Below, piece by piece: positions 34,246-35,866 of a stretch of DNA of 35,866 bases; within the stretch, counting starts at the first letter, position 1; every line of letters begins with the position of its first letter. Below the pieces are notes generated by a model that was not told the DNA's origin, ran no database searches, and was given only the letters and a program-made list of their open reading frames with translations. A program made the translations under genes and the position numbers. Origin of the DNA: an uncultured Thermoguttaceae bacterium (GTDB lineage: Bacteria > Planctomycetota > Planctomycetia > Pirellulales > Thermoguttaceae); assembly GCA_938042245.1 (NCBI GenBank), contig CALIRO010000056.1:1-35866 (forward strand), read 5' to 3'.

Positions 34246-34490
34246 CGAGGCGCCCTCCGCCTGAAAAGTCACAAAAACCTGTTCCCAAGAAAAGCGCGCT
34301 TCGGCCTCCTTCTTTTATCATCATCTACTCTGGCCCCCTCGGCAAGCAGCAACCAGCGAAAATTGCCTTTTCGGCTCGTCCAATTCTTCAGGTTCTACTC
34401 GACCCTTGGAGGAAACACACTGGCCGAGAATGCCCGTCTTGTCGGATGAGCCAGCAGAAGGTGCACGCTGACGGCAAAACCGCTTTCTTA

Positions 34491-34645
34491 GAGGCTGTCC
34501 CGAAATGGGCGTTTTCGGCCCTCCCGGACGTATTCCGAAACCGGTACCTATCCAGAAAACGCCTCAAAATTGGGGATTTTCTAGAGCATCACCGATCCCA
34601 AAGGGACCCCACTTTATGGGGTAAACCCATTTTTGGGACAGCCTC
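34491..34645. mobile_element. MITE with ~19-bp terminal inverted repeats and TTA target duplication
   Basis: The left end GAGGCTGTCCCGAAATGGG and the reverse complement of the right end, GAGGCTGTCCCAAAAATGGG, match apart from one substitution and one insertion. TTA precedes the element at 34488-34490 and follows it at 34646-34648. The 155-bp element has no transposase, so it is non-autonomous. The GAGGCTGTCCC terminus and 3-bp TNA duplication resemble IS5-family (IS1031-like) elements; this family assignment is from memory, not a search. It lies between the TPR gene and the PEP-CTERM gene. Confidence 0.85.
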
Positions 34646-34696
34646 TTAGAATCCCGGTTCCGTGATCCACCTTCTGGTCGCAGGCGGTTGCTTTTG

Positions 34697-35866
34697 CTAG
34701 GTTTTGCGGCGGCGGGCCAGCACCAGACCTACCATCCCAAGGACCAACAGCATCCAGGCGGCCGGTTCCGGCACCCGATTGGTTACCACCATGTCCCGGG
34801 CAATGTTGACTTCCGAGCCGGTATAGACACGGGGCAATAGATCAATGTCAAACGGGCTCCCGGCCAAGGCCAACAGATACTGAGCATACGTCGCCTTGAC
34901 CAATTGATTATATCGGACGCTCATATACAGATCGCCCGTCAGCGGATCAAACGCCAACGCATCCACCCAATCGTCCGCATCAGTGTTTAGGTCAATCGGC
35001 GTAGTGCCGAAGGCGCCGGTATTGGGGTCAAAACTGAGAGCGAAGAGTTGATATGGCGGCGCACTGCCCACATCGCCGCCGCAAAAGAGTACATAGTTGT
35101 TCGTAAACGGATCCAAAGCAATTTCGCCGACCAAATTCCCCGAAGGCAACGACCAACTTGTGAGGGCGCCGGTGGAGGTGTCCATCGCCACGATTTTATT
35201 ATCACCGCGTGCGGACACTAGCAGGTATTTCCCATTGTTCGTTAGCCAGGAGTGGTGGTTGCCGCGGTCGGCGTTGGTAAGGCCGGTAGCGCCAAGTTGG
35301 GTTCGGGTGTAACCGCCGGCGCCGTCGGGAGTGAACTTATCCACCCGTCCGCTCTGCCCATAGTAGGTGATATACAACGTCCCATCGGAGGCGACGGCCA
35401 CATCCCGGACTTGACCGACGCCGGCCACCTCGTCCGGTTTTAAGAGCCAGGCCACTTGATTGCTGTTCCGGTCGATCCGATAGACGCCCAGGCCACTGCC
35501 GGCAATATATAAATTGGCGTCGGCATCCGTAGCCACCCCGCCGATCGTATCATCCGTATTCAGGGTAAAGGTGCTCACTTTCGCGCCGCCTCGGAACTGA
35601 TGGACGCTCCGAAGGCTGGCATCCACCAGCCAGACATCTCCTTGCTGAACCACGCCTGGATACGGGGGCGGCTCCACCACAGCCAAATCACGGTTGATAT
35701 AAGCGTTGCTGCTCTGCAGCAAACGCCCGAGATTGGCAATATTGACGGTTCCTGGGTTGCTCATGGCCTGGGCCAACTGGGCGTCGGTGGCAAAACGGAT
35801 TTCGCCGCCGTTAGCCCGGTTGGAGAGATACAGCCGACCAGCAGCCGCCGAATAGACCAGCCCATC
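34697..35866 (-). CDS. PEP-CTERM-anchored beta-propeller-like protein (5' truncated)
   Basis: The frame is open to the window edge, so the N-terminus and signal peptide are missing; at least 389 residues are visible. The C-terminus VPEPAAWMLLVLGMVGLVLA followed by RRRKT is a textbook PEP-CTERM sorting signal: VPEP, a transmembrane helix and an Arg/Lys tail, which exosortase systems recognise. The visible body repeats short beta-rich units of about 40-50 residues, such as VRDVAVASDGTLYITYYG, NNGKYLLVSARGDNKIVAMD and VDALAFDPLTGDLYMSVRYN. This is typical of NHL/SMP-30-like or PQQ-like beta propellers. It is predicted to be exported and cell-surface- or matrix-associated; ligand and partner are unknown. 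Confidence 0.9.
   Translation of the reverse strand, partial: DGLVYSAAAGRLYLSNRANGGEIRFATDAQLAQAMSNPGTVNIANLGRLLQSSNAYINRDLAVVEPPPYPGVVQQGDVWLVDASLRSVHQFRGGAKVSTFTLNTDDTIGGVATDADANLYIAGSGLGVYRIDRNSNQVAWLLKPDEVAGVGQVRDVAVASDGTLYITYYGQSGRVDKFTPDGAGGYTRTQLGATGLTNADRGNHHSWLTNNGKYLLVSARGDNKIVAMDTSTGALTSWSLPSGNLVGEIALDPFTNNYVLFCGGDVGSAPPYQLFALSFDPNTGAFGTTPIDLNTDADDWVDALAFDPLTGDLYMSVRYNQLVKATYAQYLLALAGSPFDIDLLPRVYTGSEVNIARDMVVTNRVPEPAAWMLLVLGMVGLVLARRRKT

Noticed and set aside
33680..34324. 214-residue minus-strand frame overlapping the TPR gene
   Set aside because: It is out of frame with the TPR repeats and compositionally a shadow.

Overview
The window looks like chromosome of a planctomycete, probably of the Pirellulales type. 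This is an inference from gene content, not from a marker gene. The evidence is a DUF1598 protein, a Tat-signal Gfo/Idh/MocA oxidoreductase, a planctomycete-style leucine-rich-repeat (LRR) lipoprotein, a PEP-CTERM protein, many short lipoproteins with xGC-type lipoboxes, translation genes scattered singly rather than in tight operons, and long gaps rich in dispersed repeats. No rRNA, tRNA or CRISPR array was seen.

Layout. 1-543 is the 3' end of a type ISP restriction-modification gene. 544-2422 is repeat-rich and holds one TPR lipoprotein gene. 2423-5177 (minus strand) carries a beta-CASP metallo-beta-lactamase nuclease and a membrane-anchored coiled-coil protein of unknown function. 5970-8441 is a TolC-type outer-membrane factor. 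8593-14888 is a housekeeping stretch: thrS, infC, rpmI, pyrH, frr and coaB, with wide spacers. 15409-18814 holds an LRR lipoprotein, an exported methyltransferase and a small lipoprotein, among mobile repeats. 19235-20922 is a phospholipid pair (PlsC-like acyltransferase and CdsA-like cytidylyltransferase). 21378-22748 is the DUF1598 protein.

The region 23103-29767 centres on metal uptake. A ribbon-helix-helix protein with a cysteine-rich tail precedes a complete ZnuA-ZnuC-ZnuB transporter. A putative zinc metallopeptidase is transcribed divergently from the same 190-bp promoter region, and a multidomain glycoside hydrolase starts 19 bp after znuB. 30165-32763 holds an exported esterase and a Tat-exported oxidoreductase, both plausible in polysaccharide or sugar-ester use together with the hydrolase. 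33100-33592 is a DUF4160-DUF2442 pair, followed by a TPR protein, a MITE (small non-autonomous inverted-repeat element) with perfect TTA target duplications, and a PEP-CTERM protein running off the window end.

The most unusual feature is a repeat family of about 190 bp (family A) with short terminal inverted repeats. It is present four times, as two outward pairs in identical configuration, each bracketing one exported-protein gene (875-2206 and 16587-18081). A partial copy of the neighbouring lipoprotein gene lies inside the second cassette while the intact gene lies just outside, suggesting repeat-mediated duplication. A second family (B), related to palindromic ATTCCCGC...GCGGGAAT elements, occurs at least eight times. 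Start codons given below were chosen from ribosome-binding-site spacing and signal peptides, so several genes are shorter than their maximal reading frames.
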